Below are positions 44,080-56,275 of a DNA stretch of 64,000 nucleotides, piece after piece. Source of the stretch: Gnetum montanum (lineage: Eukaryota; Streptophyta; Gnetopsida; Gnetales; Gnetaceae); NCBI GenBank assembly GCA_015680685.1, contig MNCI01030517.1:149012-213011 (forward strand), read 5' to 3'. The translations under genes and the position numbers were made by a program. Every line of letters begins with the position of its first letter. The first letter of the stretch is position 1. The notes under the pieces were generated by a model that was not told the origin of the DNA, made no database searches, and saw only the letters and a list, made by a program, of their open reading frames with translations.

Positions 44080-46930
44080 AGATTTGGTTTTAGAAAACAT
44101 TAGAAAGCTGAAAAAATGCGCACATGATCAGGCATACATGGTCAGAAAAGGTGAAAAAGATTTCAAAGGAAGAGACAAGTTTAATTAAAAGAAAAACTCA
44201 AGACCTACTTTATTAAATAATTCTAAGCAACAAAATTAATAGAAGCATCAAAACCAAAGAAGTACAAATTTTAGAGGCAATTATAGAGAAAGACATTTTG
44301 GAAACCAAAATTCACAATTCTCACAAAGAAACTCCAATCCAAGACTATAATTTTGCAAATTCTGTAACAAGAGAGACCATTCAATGGACTGATGTTGGAA
44401 GAAAACTGTATTTGAAACAATGAAGATGAAAAATAGTAATAAAGCAATCAAAATTAGAACCATACAAATTCAAATGAAGGAAAAGTGTATTCGGCATCAA
44501 ACTTTAAAGCAATCAACTTAATCAGGCAAGTTGAACCCAATAATTGGATTGCTAACAATGGCTGTTCCAATCACATGATTCCTTACAAAGAAAATTTCAT
44601 TAAATTTTATCTAGTTAATGATCTTGAAAGAATCAAAATTGAAGATGATAAATTCATTAACATTGAAAGCATTGGCAAAGTAGTGATAAAACTTCATGAT
44701 GGACATCCAATCAGTATGCATGATCTTTTCTAGTACCATAGATAGCAAATTTACTACCTCCAATTGGCCAGATTTCCTAAAAAGGCTATGATGTGGTTTT
44801 TCATGAAGATGAATGCATTATATCAAATGGAGATTTTGAAATAGTTAGAATACAATGAATTGAAAATTAAATTTTTGCCTTGAAGCATCAAATTCAAAAT
44901 CAGAGTTTTGAAGAAAATTAGATTTCAAATGTCAACGAGGATCAAGAGACACATGAAAATTAGCAAGAAGACCACCAATCACAAGAAGACCACTAGCAAA
45001 TTATTTAAGACCAAAAGCAACAACAGAATGTCATCAAGAAAAATCAAAATTTTGATGAAACAAGATTATGGCATTGGAGGTTAGGACATGCATCTTATCC
45101 TAACATTGAAAAACTAATAAAAAACAAAACTACAAAAGGAGAAACCATTAGAAATACACTAAATGAAGCATGTGAAGTATGTTTAAAAGGTAAACAAAAG
45201 ACCTTATCTAATAACAGTCACCTGGAGAAACATTAAATGCCCCTTGAATTATTACACATGGATCTTGTTTGATCAATGCCAACTATAACACTTGGAGGTG
45301 GAAGATTTTTTAATGTTATTATTGATAATTGCACCAGATTTACTTGGACTTATATTCTTAATTCAAAAAAATCAGGCTCTTGGTACTTTCTAGAATTTTC
45401 ATAAGCTAATGGAAAACAAATTTGGCCTTAAAATCAAGCAATTAGATCAGACAAGAAAAGAGACTTTATTTCTCAAGAATTTGAAGATTATTATAACAAT
45501 AATAGAATCCACAAACAAATTACAGTGGTCATGTACCTAAAAGCAATGGAATAGCTAAAAAGAAGAATGGAATGATACAAGAAATGAGTAGAGGCTTGTT
45601 GAAACATGCATGTTTGCCAAATTACCCTTAGAGCCAACTGATACACATAGCTACTTACATTCTCAATAGGTTAATCACTACATCAAGCAAGGACAAAACA
45701 CCTTTTAAATTGCTCTACAAGAGAATTCCTAACTTGAAATGCATGAAAGTGTTTGGATTTGTGCTATGTAAAAATTCCAAACCAATTACTTGACAAGTTT
45801 GAGGACAAAAGTGTTAAATGCATATTTTAAGGGTATGATAATAAAACCAGCAAGTATAAATGTTACAATCCAATTGAAAAAATTGGTTACTAAACTAGGG
45901 ATGTCAGATTTGTTGAGCACAAGATAGAAATTAAGGAAATCCAACAAGCAAAAAAATTAGAGAGTTCTTACCATCCAAAATTATGTCAATAAAAATCATC
46001 CTAAACAAAAAATTCTAGACAACAATTATGATAGAAGATATAAAAGATCACAAGCCATAAGTCATATCACATATTTAGCACTTCCTCATGAACCTAAAAC
46101 TGCTGATGAAACATTGAACAATCAAGTTTGGCAACAAGCAATGTAGGCGTATAATTCCATAATAAAAAATGAAACATGGAATTTGGTAGATAAACCAAAA
46201 GTCAAAAATATTATTAACTACAAGTGGATTTTCAAAACAAAATTCAATGAGAAATGTGAGGTTTCTATGTACAAAGACTAGTTACAAAAGGTTTTACACA
46301 AAAGAAGAATATTGATTTGAAACCATCAAATGCATAATGTTTCTAGTAGCCCATAAAGATCTTAAATTGCATCAAATGAATATAAATTTAGCATCTCCAA
46401 ATGGCAATAGAGAAGATGATATGTATATTTGTCAACCAGTAGGCTTCATTCAGAAAGATACAAAACCAAAGTTTGTAAACTAAGAAAGGCACTTTGTTAA
46501 AAAAAGCACATAGAGCTTAGTTTCAAAGAATCAAAGATTTTCTAATTAAGAAAAATTACAAGTCATGTCCATTTGAGTCCACATTACATCATAAGCATGA
46601 CAGAACAAATTTAGTCATGATTTCATTTTATGTAGATGATCTGGTTTTCAAAAGAACATTTACTTCACAAGAAATCCGAACATCTTGACATCAAATACTA
46701 TTCCCTCAACCAAGAATTCAAGGAAGGAGCAGTCAAGACAAAGGATGTGTAGACAAGTGAATAATTGGCAGATCTCATGACCAAAATCCTATAGCCTTGT
46801 AGAATTAAATTCTTGAACAGCAAGACGAGGATGACAAGGATGAATGAAGATGATGATTCACAAGTGAAGACAAATCAAATGACTCCGACCAACACAAATT
46901 TAACACTAAAGTAGAGAACATCGATCATAG
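44080..46930 (+). pseudogene. gag-pol: Ty1/copia element remnant in host intron
   Basis: In order: a CCHC knuckle remnant C-K-F-C-N-K-R-D-H-S-M-D (44352-44390); protease region NWIANNGCSNHM (44540-44577; DSG changed to NNG); integrase zinc finger LWHWRLGHASYPNIEKL with C..C and GKQK (45070-45200); integrase core start HMDLV and FFNVIIDNCTRF (45258-45340); the downstream segment YILNRLITTSSKDKTPFKLL (45655-45714); an RT start WIFKTKFNE (46222); a degraded catalytic ISFYVDDLVF (46620-46650); and the RNase H end LADLMTKIL (46764-46790). The RT middle is largely deleted and stops are frequent. The long frame at 44485-44730 is the protease part. The orientation is opposite to the host gene. Confidence 0.8.
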
Positions 46931-47160
46931 TGTGAAATTCTCATTGCCACACATAGGGAACATTAGTTAGGAATTAGTTGACTTTGAAAATAGGATAAAA
47001 GCCTTGTAATATTAATGTTTTATCTATAAATAAGGAAGCCCAAAATTCATCACCTATTAAGTTATTAAAAATATTTTCAAGGACAGCCATCATGTAAAAG
47101 GGAATGTAAACCCCACACCCCTCTTTTTTTTTTTTAAAAAAAAAAATCCATTAGAGTTCC
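46931..47160 (+). repeat. Possible copia LTR start
   Basis: After the RNase H end, a TGTGAAATTCTC start (46931) is followed by a TATA-like ATCTATAAATAAGG (47021). A poly(T)/poly(A) hairpin-like run lies at 47126-47150. No second LTR was found upstream of 44080. Confidence 0.35.
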
Positions 47161-49458
47161 CTTATTTGAGCTCCATTCCATGGGTAAAAACTTTCTAGGT
47201 CAAATTTATATATTGACAAGCATAAGTCACTTGAAATACACCTAAATTGTAGTTATGAGGCTATTAATTTGGTTTGTTAAGTTGCAAATTTTCTGTTTTA
47301 TATTGCATTATTGTTAGCACATTAAGCATGATTAGCACATTGAAACACAATTTAAAACACAATGAAATAGAAAATCATTATTTCCAAATACAACTATATT
47401 CTGAATTAAATTATAATTCTGAAATTCTCCCTTGTTCATATTCATCAACTATGTATCCTTGCTAAAAATTAATTCTTCCATAAAAATTCAATCAAATTTG
47501 AAAAGCATCCGCTGCTGTCAATTTGATAGCTTATAGCTTTAGTATCAAAATCTAGCACCAAACATGTTGCACTTATAGTTGTATTTATCAATTTTTTCAA
47601 CTATATGGAAGTGAAGCGATCAACAATAATAATTTCACCTCATCATCCAAAACTTTCTTTAAATATTTTAGCTATTTAAAATAAATGTTGAGATTAGAAA
47701 GATGTTAGGCCACTATGTCACTCTCCTTCATCTTTAACTTAAACAATATTCACATTTGAAAAACTTTACTAGGTCTTAATTGTTGTTCATATAACTTGAT
47801 TAGCATCTTCTACAAGCCCTTTACTATAGTATTATCAACCAGACTATACAAAGTTTTTTTAGATGGTTTCGTCATGTGTAGGAAAGACCAAGTCACACCT
47901 ATTAGAAAAGGTTGATTATTTGAAGTAAAGGGGAAATCCCAAAAAAGGAAAAAACAAAACAAACCAAAAAAATAAAAGAGAAGAAAAAAGAAAAAGAAGA
48001 AGAGGAATAGTAAGAAGAATAATGTAAGAATAAAGAAGGATTTCCAAATTTTTGAAATTAATATTAATTTGGCTCTTAGCAAAGGTGAATTATGGGAAAA
48101 ACCAGCTCCATGTAATTCAAATAAAGCTAGGATGATGATGATATTATAAAGGTACAAAACATATTTATGCCATTTAATTAAAGACTCAAATGTATTGATG
48201 TCAAAATTCAAAATGCTTTGACCTTACTGAAATTAACATTTAAGTATTAATGCTTAAATTTTAATCAACACTTTAATCTATTAATTTTTCTATAGTTTTG
48301 ATTAAGTATGACTTTTTAGAAACTTAACATGTGGTATGCTTATGCTCATTTTAATGATCACAACATACTTTGAATGTAAAAATAGGATTTTAACAATAAA
48401 AATATTTTAATCCCTACTTAATAAATAAGGGTCATTACATAGAGGTGTAGTGCTTATCTCACTACGTTCATTATCTCTTAGCCTAGTGTTATGATGTTAT
48501 TTATTTACTGTGACAAACTCTAACCAACTAATAGTTGGCCAATAGGCCAAAAAGATGCATCCATTAATTTATTTTTCACATCTCTTTATTTATAATTTTC
48601 TATTAAATATTTTAACACGTTGAGATGGATTTGGATTTGGATTTAACATCATCATAAATTATCTCTCAACATCAGTTCGCATAGGTACCCTAAACTATGA
48701 ACTCGATGTCTACAGCTCAACCTTCACTTATAAGTTATGACCTTTATTGTGAATAGGTTCTCGTGTCATTTTTGTAAGTTGTGAGTTAATCTCATAATTA
48801 CTCTCCTTCTTGTTCATTGATTCACATAGCGCATCATAGGTTTGCATTAACATCTCTTTCTTATGCTTCCTTTTTAATGCTACTGATTCTAGTAACGTTC
48901 ACAAATTATATTACTCATGAAGCGATGCATGTTCACAAGTCACCATGTATCTCCATTGGTGACCTTCCATGAGTTGTTAAATGTAAAACTAATAACTCTA
49001 CATTGTTTCATGAGTCCATATTCTTACAATGACCCCTAATTCTTAATAAAATGGTTGCTTTTTTCAAATTCACAATTGCACCTCCTGTGACTAAAACTCT
49101 AAACATTCTATGCATATTTTTCATACATATCTTTCTTAATCACTCACCAATGGTGATTCCCTTAATTAAATTATGTGTAGTAAACCAGCCCCGTTTTTTT
49201 AAAAATAAAACTCTTGCTAACCCAAACAAAATCGAAATTGTGCAGTCTAAAATAACATTTTTGACTATTTATTTTGGCACTTTCCTTCTTTTGATATTTA
49301 TCTGCATACATGATATGATGATGCATAAACCAAGCCTGGCAATAAAAATATATGTAAAATGCTAATGGGATAAACTAGATTGCATTTTCAAAAAATATAT
49401 GAACATCATATAAAAATAAGTAATCAATGTAATAGACATTAAAATGACCTAAACTTAC
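47161..49458 (-). other. Intron 6 remainder of the host gene
   Basis: No exon, element end or repeat array was recognised. A purine-rich tract (AAAAGAAAAAGAAGAAGAGG type) lies at 47936-48025, and the plus strand is AT-rich elsewhere. At 49575-49600 just beyond, a GGTCACAAATTGAATCCC string resembles a SINE B box. Confidence 0.45.
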
Positions 49459-49507
49459 CACGCTTACACCCTTTTCTTTTCTTTGGTTGCTCTTGAACTT
49501 CTACAAC
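49459..49507 (-). CDS. Host gene exon 6
   Basis: Acceptor ATTTTGTAG precedes 49507; donor GTAAGT is at 49458-49453. The frame VVEVQEQPKKRKGCKR plus one base continues exon 5 in phase. PKKRKGCKR is a plausible nuclear localisation signal. Confidence 0.65.
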
Positions 49508-49772
49508 CTACAAAATTGACATTTATGAATTACGTCAGAGGTGATGGCATTGTAATAACTCATTCATGACTTGCATATTGCAGGTCACAAATTGAATCCC
49601 AAAAGGTTATACTAAGACATTAAAAAAATTTGGGTTTTAAAAAAATTTTAAGGACTGAATTCTATCCAATAAGTGCATAGAATCTAAATGTGGATGTACC
49701 AAAGAACATCAATTTCAATTTCATAATCAAGAGTAAACAAACAGGAAAAAATCATGTATTAAATTTACTTAC

Positions 49773-49801
49773 TTCATCATCACTTACATTTACAATTGAA
49801 T
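49773..49801 (-). CDS. Host gene exon 5 (short)
   Basis: The frame DSIVNVSDDE ends before GTAAGT (49772-49767). The acceptor is probably CCACAAG, but the phase does not match exon 4, so a small exon may be missing between them or the acceptor may be wrong. Confidence 0.45.
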
Positions 49802-50049
49802 CTTGTGGAACATAATTGAAGAAAATTAGGCAAAATGGTAGAATGCAAAATATACCCAAAAAATTATTAATAAAAAAAACTTATGGCACACTGAATTTCT
49901 TAGTTGACGTGTTTGTATTTTGCTTTCCTCTGGCTAAAATTTAAAGTTATCAAAAATTAAGAGATATTAATAACATTTTGTTTGAAAATGTTATTAAATA
50001 AAAGGGGACCAAATTTCATGAATTCTATTGCGAGGAAAAACATGTCAAC

Positions 50050-50139
50050 CTTTTGTTCCAGCAATCTTCTGCCTTCCTTGTGATTTCTGCTAAAGGAATA
50101 TGGAGAAAAAAAAGTAACTTTATCACTTTGATGCTGTAG
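50050..50139 (-). CDS. Host gene exon 4
   Basis: Acceptor AAATAAAG precedes 50139; donor GTTGAC is at 50049-50044. The 30 codons read LQHQSDKVTFFSPYSF then SRNHKEGRRLLEQK, in the phase left by exon 3. Confidence 0.55.
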
Positions 50140-51179
50140 CTTTATTTCTTTGGATAGATGATTTAGAAAAGAAAAAAAAAGAACAAAGTATCTCAAGGAA
50201 ATGCAAGCTAAGTTATGCACATGATCACAAAAAATCAAGGAAACTTAATCAAAACCCTTTTTTCTGGGTGAGCATTCTAAGATTTAAGACTTAGCAATCA
50301 AAGTCTATTTGTAAAAATGATTAATAAACCTCAATGCAGCATAGAATTCGTAGTTATCATTAAATAAAGCTTATGAAAAATTATATTTGAATTCTTGGAT
50401 AGAGCATTGAAGATGCATTCCAATTTTATGCTAATATTTAAAGAAAAATAGCATTGCATCTTGTAGCATGCTGTTATATCTTAATGGATGAATTAGGGAA
50501 ATGCAAGTAAATATATGGGATGAAATGACCATGCTTTGAAATAAGGTTATCTCCACACACATCTCCCATTTTTTGCAAATAACTTAGCTTTGATAACTTG
50601 GCAGAAAGCTATAAACCATATTGCAAAATTAAATGGGTTTTGTAGATAATCAATAATAGAAAATTAATGGTAAGAATGTTGCCATACACAAAAGGAATAG
50701 ACATAGGTGAACATTAAGGAATGTTCAATAAATTTCTGAATCAACAAGGATATGATCTCTGTTACCAATTCATTGAATTTAGAGTTGTGCTTAATAATGG
50801 AGTTGAGAACTAGATAATAAAGTAGGTACTCCAAGCTATATTGGATTCTCAGATTATGTCAAAGAAGACCTCTACATATTTGTGCAGAGCCTGGTATTGT
50901 TATATTACTCCTAGGTAGTACAAAATTTTACATATGCACTTGCACTTTGCAACTATTTAATTGGCTCAATATTAAAGTATGCATGATTGGAATTAACCCT
51001 TGCATAAATAATGCAATCATCGGTTCCATGATGACTATCTACTAACCAATGGAAACTTTATGTGAACGCTATGTTAGACTCATATTGCTTTGCTTTTAGT
51101 GATAGACTAACTTGAAGTTGGATGCATAATAATGTACATTCTACAGGACAAGCCATTACAGGCCATCATTTGTAGTGAT

Positions 51180-51312
51180 GGGAAGGTGCTCATTTCTTAG
51201 GCTGTAAGTCATGGGTTTGAACCTAGGCACAACCACTAGAAAAGAGCTTAAGGTACTCATTTTTAGGTCATAATTCATGGGTTTGAACCTAAACACAACC
51301 ACTAGAAAAGAG
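51180..51312 (+). repeat. Tandem duplicated SINE fragment in intron 3
   Basis: Two ~66-bp units each contain AGTCATGGGTTTGAACCTA or its near copy and CACAACCACTAGAAAAGAG. GGTTTGAACC fits a pol III B box, and the surrounding words are common in plant tRNA-derived SINEs. Confidence 0.65.
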
Positions 51313-51520
51313 GGTACACTTTCACCCATCTACCAATCTTCCCAAGACTATTCATATGAAAATTGAATAAATAATAATTCCCTAATGAAAAACAAAAGTA
51401 TGATATGCAAATGTCAACAATAACTGATTGAAATTATGCACTCTTTATGTTTATATTTAAACATTTTCAAATTACTGTGATGGAAAGCAAGTAAGAAGAT
51501 AAAAAATAACAAATCATTAC

Positions 51521-51681
51521 CTTTTCCTTTGATTTATTTACATATGAAGCTATGCTAGTTTGCACAAGAACTCCTTTTGACAATGAAGGTGGTTGAGCAT
51601 TGGCATTTGCCTTATTGCTTTTCCCTTTTCGAGAACCAGTATTTGCTTCCTTTATAGGTTGGTCTTTAGCAAAAGACGACT
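51521..51681 (-). CDS. Host gene exon 3
   Basis: Acceptor CTCATACAG precedes 51681; donor GTAATG is at 51520-51515. The frame is open: SSFAKDQPIKEANTGSRKGK, then SNKANANAQPPSLSKGVLV and QTSIASYVNKSKEK. Lys/Ser/Asn-rich, probably disordered. Confidence 0.7.
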
Positions 51682-51796
51682 CTGTATGAGGATTAATTAA
51701 ATGAATCATGTACCTGGAGATATTAACAGAAAATGTTTCACAATATCGAAAAAAAAACAATCTAACTATCGCAGCATACATTTTACAAGCACTCAC

Positions 51797-51919
51797 CAAT
51801 GCTAGTTCCAAGATTTTGATCAACATTTTATCCTTTTGAAAAAGGTCTCTTCTGAATCTGATGAACTTTGAGCACTCTTTGTGTTGTTAGTGTCATTTTT
51901 AGAAGGAGATTCAACAAAT
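51797..51919 (-). CDS. Host gene exon 2 (with frameshift)
   Basis: Acceptor CACGCACAG lies before 51919; donor GTGAGT lies at 51796-51791. Exon 1 phase gives K-FVESPSKNDTNNTKSAQ, SSSDSEETFFKR, then a stop created by one surplus base in an A run near 51830. With one A fewer, the frame joins exon 3 without a break. Confidence 0.65.
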
Positions 51920-52026
51920 CTGTGCGTGTAGGAAAATTTCAAATTGAGATTTCATAGGAAATATAAAAATTTCTTATGTTAGAGTACTAATATTATTCAT
52001 GTCATACAAACAAATTATCCACTTAC

Positions 52027-52265
52027 TTGAAGACTTTTCCTGCTCTCCTTCTAGATGTCCATGTTGGTGTTGGTGGTACATTTGTTTTTGGTTCAGTGTT
52101 CTGCTTATCAGTAATGTTAAAGCATGATGTGAAGCTTCTACTTGCATGAGGCACATGTATCTTGCTATCAGAGTCAATATCCATATCATCCAATTCCCTT
52201 GCATATAACTTTCTTCCAGAAATATTTTCAATGTTAACATCTTTGTCAGCTCCAACTTTAAATGT
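52027..52265 (-). CDS. Host gene exon 1 (partial)
   Basis: The frame reads FKVGADKDVNIENISGRKL, ELDDMDIDSDSK, TDKQNTEPKTNVPPTPTW and ends SRRRAGKVF plus AA before GTAAGT (donor 52026-52021). It is open throughout. The 5' limit is unknown because the truncated LTR joins at about 52270. Confidence 0.65.
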
Positions 52266-52273
52266 CAACATTT

Positions 52274-53136
52274 ATGCCCAACCATACTAATCAGAAGCAT
52301 TCACGCATGATCTAGTCAAATTTCATAGACCTTAAGTTCCTAAGTACACTAGTTCTAGGACGTGAAATCTAATTGAGATGATTGTTGTCATCTCAACTAC
52401 ACTTGTGAAGCTTAATTGTATGGTTAAGTGTAATTGAGGCACATGATTTTTATTATTTTATATTTTGTTGATCCATGATTAAAAATAGGTTGAAACTCAA
52501 TTTAACTAATCTAATTGCTAATTGATAACTAACTATCCTAATATAAGTATCTAATCCCTCTTTCCATGCACATCTTGAACACATATAACTTTGCTAGGTT
52601 ACCAAATGTTAAGTGTTCCTAGGATTACCAAGCATCATACGCATGCTCGAAGTGGTCGTACTTATGTGCTTAATTAATTGCTATTTAATCTAGCTAGCTT
52701 ACTTTAGCTTAATTACTAGAAACAATAAATGAAATTGTGTAGAACATTAAATATATGAATAAAATATTTAAGCCAGCCAAGGTGCTATAAGGTTTGATTA
52801 GAAAGCTCATCTTTATTGCCGAACACTGCTGTGCTCAGGTACAACAATGCTTAAATAAAGATCCATACACTCAATGACTCCTATTGTAGGAACTTTGGAA
52901 AATATTCTACCTACTATGGGCACTTTGGAAAATATTCTAACTTTGGAGAGAAGAAACTACAAGATCTCTGCTATGCTATGGCAAAACTACTACCTAAATT
53001 GTATGCCAAAGCACTATATTTATAGGTCAATACACATCTTGCGATATCGAGTACCTGACATCGCTTTCTGGGCCCCGATATCCGATATTTTATATTGAGG
53101 CTCTGATATCGGAGCTAACAAAAATGCGCTTCATCA
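52274..53136 (-). repeat. 3' LTR of family A element A5, end truncated
   Basis: The minus strand starts TGATGAAGCGC at 53136 after the polypurine tract. U3 carries GATATC words (53037-53110). TATA-like CCTATAAATATAGTG lies at 53010, and an AATAAAGAT-type signal at about 52815. It runs to GTTGGGCATA at 52274. The last ~25 bp ending TCATCA are missing and host-gene exon sequence follows. Confidence 0.85.
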
Positions 53137-53170
53137 TACCCCCATCACTAAATGAAAGCTCGTCCTCAAG
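53137..53170 (-). other. Polypurine tract of A5
   Basis: The minus strand reads CTTGAGGACGAGC...TAGTGATGGGGGTA and abuts TGATGA. The GAGGACGAGC...GGGGG arrangement is usual before the 3' LTR of plant Athila/Tat elements. Confidence 0.8.
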
Positions 53171-55180
53171 TAAACAAAAGGAGGAACAAGTCCCTTACAA
53201 AATATTGGGAACATATGGGATTATTGATAGACATGCAAATTAACTCAAATGAAACAAAAAAATTCTAAGTGCCTAAGTATATGGATTTACAATATTTTAC
53301 AAAATTAAGTGTTCATGATAATAGAATTGAACACCCTGGTCAAAACTAACATCCAACTCCTTTGGTAGTTGAAGAGCGAGGGAGAAGATTCAATGATCAT
53401 GAAGGATCCTTAGCGCATTCTACTATTGCTTCTTCTTTGGTGAAGAACCAGTCCATGCTTCCCACTACAACCATAACAAAATTGTAGATTAGTGCGCAAC
53501 ATGTAACATATAGCTTTTTAGGTACCTTATCTCATCAGTAGTTAGAGTTGACTAGGTTGTGATTATGGTGGATTGATTCTTTTAATAGTGTTACTGGGAA
53601 GGATAAAAAATGCGCTGAAATGGATAAGTAGTCCATTATTAAAATTTGAAAAGTCCAAATGTGGTGAAATACTTAAAGAGGGTTAAAGAATTCACAACAA
53701 TAATAAAAAGATTTTACTGAAAAACATTGTGAAGATGAACACAATTGGATGTCATTGATGGGGCACACAAAGAGATTTGATTGTGAGAATGTCTAAGGGT
53801 AAAGAACTTAACTAATCCAACCAAAAGGTATGCAAGTGGGTCCTTCCCAACATAGGCACATGCCCTTGTTGCCCTTACATAACCTCATACCAAGGAGTCT
53901 ATGGGCCCCATGGGTGATTAATGGTTACGAAAAGTCAAGCACGAAAACTCAGAAGAAACTACTTAAGAATTTCGACATATCGAACTAGAACATCGAATAA
54001 AAACATGAACATTGACAATGAAGATAGGCATGAAAAGCATAGATGGATGTGAGAGAGAGTGAAATGGAGTTCCTAATTAGGGTTATATAAAGTCCATCCT
54101 TAGTCCAGACCAAAACCAATCACGTTCCATAACTTTTCATCACCACTCTAAGATTGGTTCACCTCCTTGAGACATAAGAGTGCGCCCAAAGAACAACCAC
54201 CATTCCTTATTTTAAGAAGAAAAGAGAAGTAGGAAGTGAGAGAGGGCCTTAGTTAGAGGACACCTTCAGGCATGGGTAACATGTCTTACCAGCCTCATAA
54301 CTAGTGCTTATAGCCCATTTGTTTTATCTAAGGGTGTGCTTTAAATTCCCATCATTGTTTTTTTTCTTGGAACCACACCATGCAAAGACTTATTTAACTT
54401 CCTATTACTAGTCAACACAGAACAACAAGTAATCCATGAAAACACACATGTACCCAAGTAAGCAAAAAGGCACAAAGAGCACTAAGTGCCCTTGAAGTCA
54501 CACATTGTTCAAACCTTTGAATTCTTCCCAATTCTAGAAACTACCAAGGTTATAAATTTGTTAAGGTTTTATTAATGAAAAAGGAATCCCATTGTTCCAG
54601 AACAAGGAACACCAAAGAGTTTGTGTTTGGGTGGATATCATGGACTCACTGCCTATTCCATAAAAAAGAAACCATGTCCTAGTTATTAGTAACAAAATTC
54701 GAAGCTAGAATCCAAACACCAATAGCCAAATAACTTGATAGCACATGCCCACATCAAACAAACCACATTGTACCGAGTTGGTAATAAGGCATGTTATTAT
54801 TCAAACACAATAAGAAAATCACATGAAAGGAAAGAAACTATACAAGAAATTGTAAAACATTCAAGAAAAATAAAACATACTAATGATGTTGTAAAACAAA
54901 AATTGGAAAAAATTAATAATGTAAAAACAAAAAGATATAAGATAAAGAAGGTGTAAAATAAAAAGTTGTAAAAATAACAAGGTGTAAAACAAAAAGATTA
55001 AAAACTAAGGAGTTACTTATATAGTTAGAATGGATGTCCATCTCCCCCATGACTAAGTTGAAAGGAGGAGATTCAAAAGAGTAAGCATGGTTGTCCATCC
55101 AATGTGTTTGCTACATTGGCTTGCTTAGGCTCATGGAAAGGTTTGACTTGTTATGTGTTGACCAGCTACTTCTTGTTTAG
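53171..55180 (-). mobile_element. A5 3' untranslated region
   Basis: About 2 kb without coding potential, collinear with A2 (5271-7000) and in part with A0. It lacks the extra ORF seen in A2 and A4. Positions 54740-55010 are AAAATAAAAC-rich. A GTTGTAG acceptor-like site precedes an ATGGACTGG frame of 18 codons (about 53445). Confidence 0.6.
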
Positions 55181-56275
55181 GCCCTTAGGTTTGTAAATAA
55201 ACATGGCCCCAAAAGGAAAAGTTTCATAAATGATATAAGGTCCTTTCCACAATGTCTGGAACTTAGTTCGTTGAGGTACGTGTGTGGGGTTCTAGTAGGG
55301 GACCTTATCTCCTAGTTGAAATTTAACTTTCCTAATTCTAAGGTCATGGCACTTTTTGTTAAATGCCTTGTGCAACTCATTAGATGACAGGGCCACCTAG
55401 CAGGTTGAGATTCATTAATCTTTCTTTTTATGCTAGACTCAAGTCATGGTCAAGGTCATTGACTATTGAAAGTGTATGAAGTTTGGATTGAATAGGAAGA
55501 GTTGGCAATTTTCCATACACCAACTCATAGAGAAAGTAGCCTCTAGGGAGTTTCCATGTTGAGTAGCAGGCCTAAAGGACATCATTGAGTTTTTTGCTCC
55601 AGTAACTCCTATATTTATTAACTATTCTTGTTAAGATCTTAGTGATTTCCCTATTGGTAACCTCAGCTCAGGTGTTGGCTTAGGGGTGATAGGGTGTTGT
55701 TAGTTTATGTTCGACCCCTAAGCGATGCATAAGCTTTCAAAAGGTGGTGCCTATAAAGTGGATTCCATTATCAAAAATTAATGCATGTGGCATACCAAAC
55801 CTATTTACAAAATTCTATTATACAAACTCAGCAGTAGTAGAAGATGTATAGTTGGTGACGGTTGCTGCTTCTACCCATTTCGTACAATAGTAAACAAAAA
55901 CTATGATGTACACCTTTCCATTTGACATGGGAGTCATGGGATCCATGAAGTCAATGCCCCAAAGATTAAAGGGTTTCAATGGTTGAATCCATTGCTAAGG
56001 TCCCTCCATTCAAGTAGTCATTCTACCATCTCATTAGCAATGTTCACAAGAGTGGAAAAATTGATGAGGATCCTTGAAAATTGTTGGCCAATAATACCCT
56101 ACCATTAAGATTTTAATGGTCATGCATCTCCTAGCATAGTGGCCCCCACAAGGACACTCATGAGCATCCTGGAGAATGCGTAGTTGATTAGCATTAGGGA
56201 TACACCAACGAACTAGGCCATTGGCACATAACTTGTAGAGATATCCATTGATCTCCATGAAGCATTTCACCTAGT
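55181..56275 (-). pseudogene. pol: A5 integrase
   Basis: The N-terminal zinc-binding part is intact (56034-56270): LYKLCANGLVRWCIP, GGHYARRCMTIKIL, GYYWPTIFKDPHQF, H.CEHC. The core shows FMDPMTPMSNGKVYIIVFV and CTKWVEAATVTNYTSS (55830-55960), then the second Asp region (IFDNGIHF, about 55770). The C-terminal part (55180-55330) contains a KGPYLIYE-like equivalent read with stops. It would join the cDNA ends to host DNA. No chromodomain is seen. Confidence 0.8.

Larger units (their letters stand above)
42664..52265 (-). pseudogene. Unidentified multi-exon host gene, 3' half; probably broken
   Basis: Nine short exons with consensus or near-consensus splice sites are recognisable on the minus strand, most of them phase-compatible. 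The protein is hydrophilic and low in hydrophobic residues, with basic clusters (SRKGKSNK, PKKRKGCKR, likely nuclear), acidic stretches and the C-terminus PSDDEKDEDWVE-stop. Such composition suggests a chromatin or DNA-associated nuclear protein, but I do not recognise the family. Exon 2 has one extra A in an AAAA run (about 51830), causing a stop; removing it keeps the frame into exon 3, so this is a frameshift or a base-call error. Upstream of exon 1 a truncated family A LTR replaces the rest of the gene. The intron between exons 6 and 7 (5.8 kb) contains a dead copia element. Confidence 0.65.

Noticed and set aside
47810-48211. 133-codon minus-strand frame rich in Phe and Leu
   Set aside because: Caused by a purine-rich low-complexity tract on the plus strand; not a membrane protein.
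50880-51180. Possible further exon of the host gene between exons 3 and 4
   Set aside because: No open stretch with matching phase and splice sites could be defined on the minus strand.
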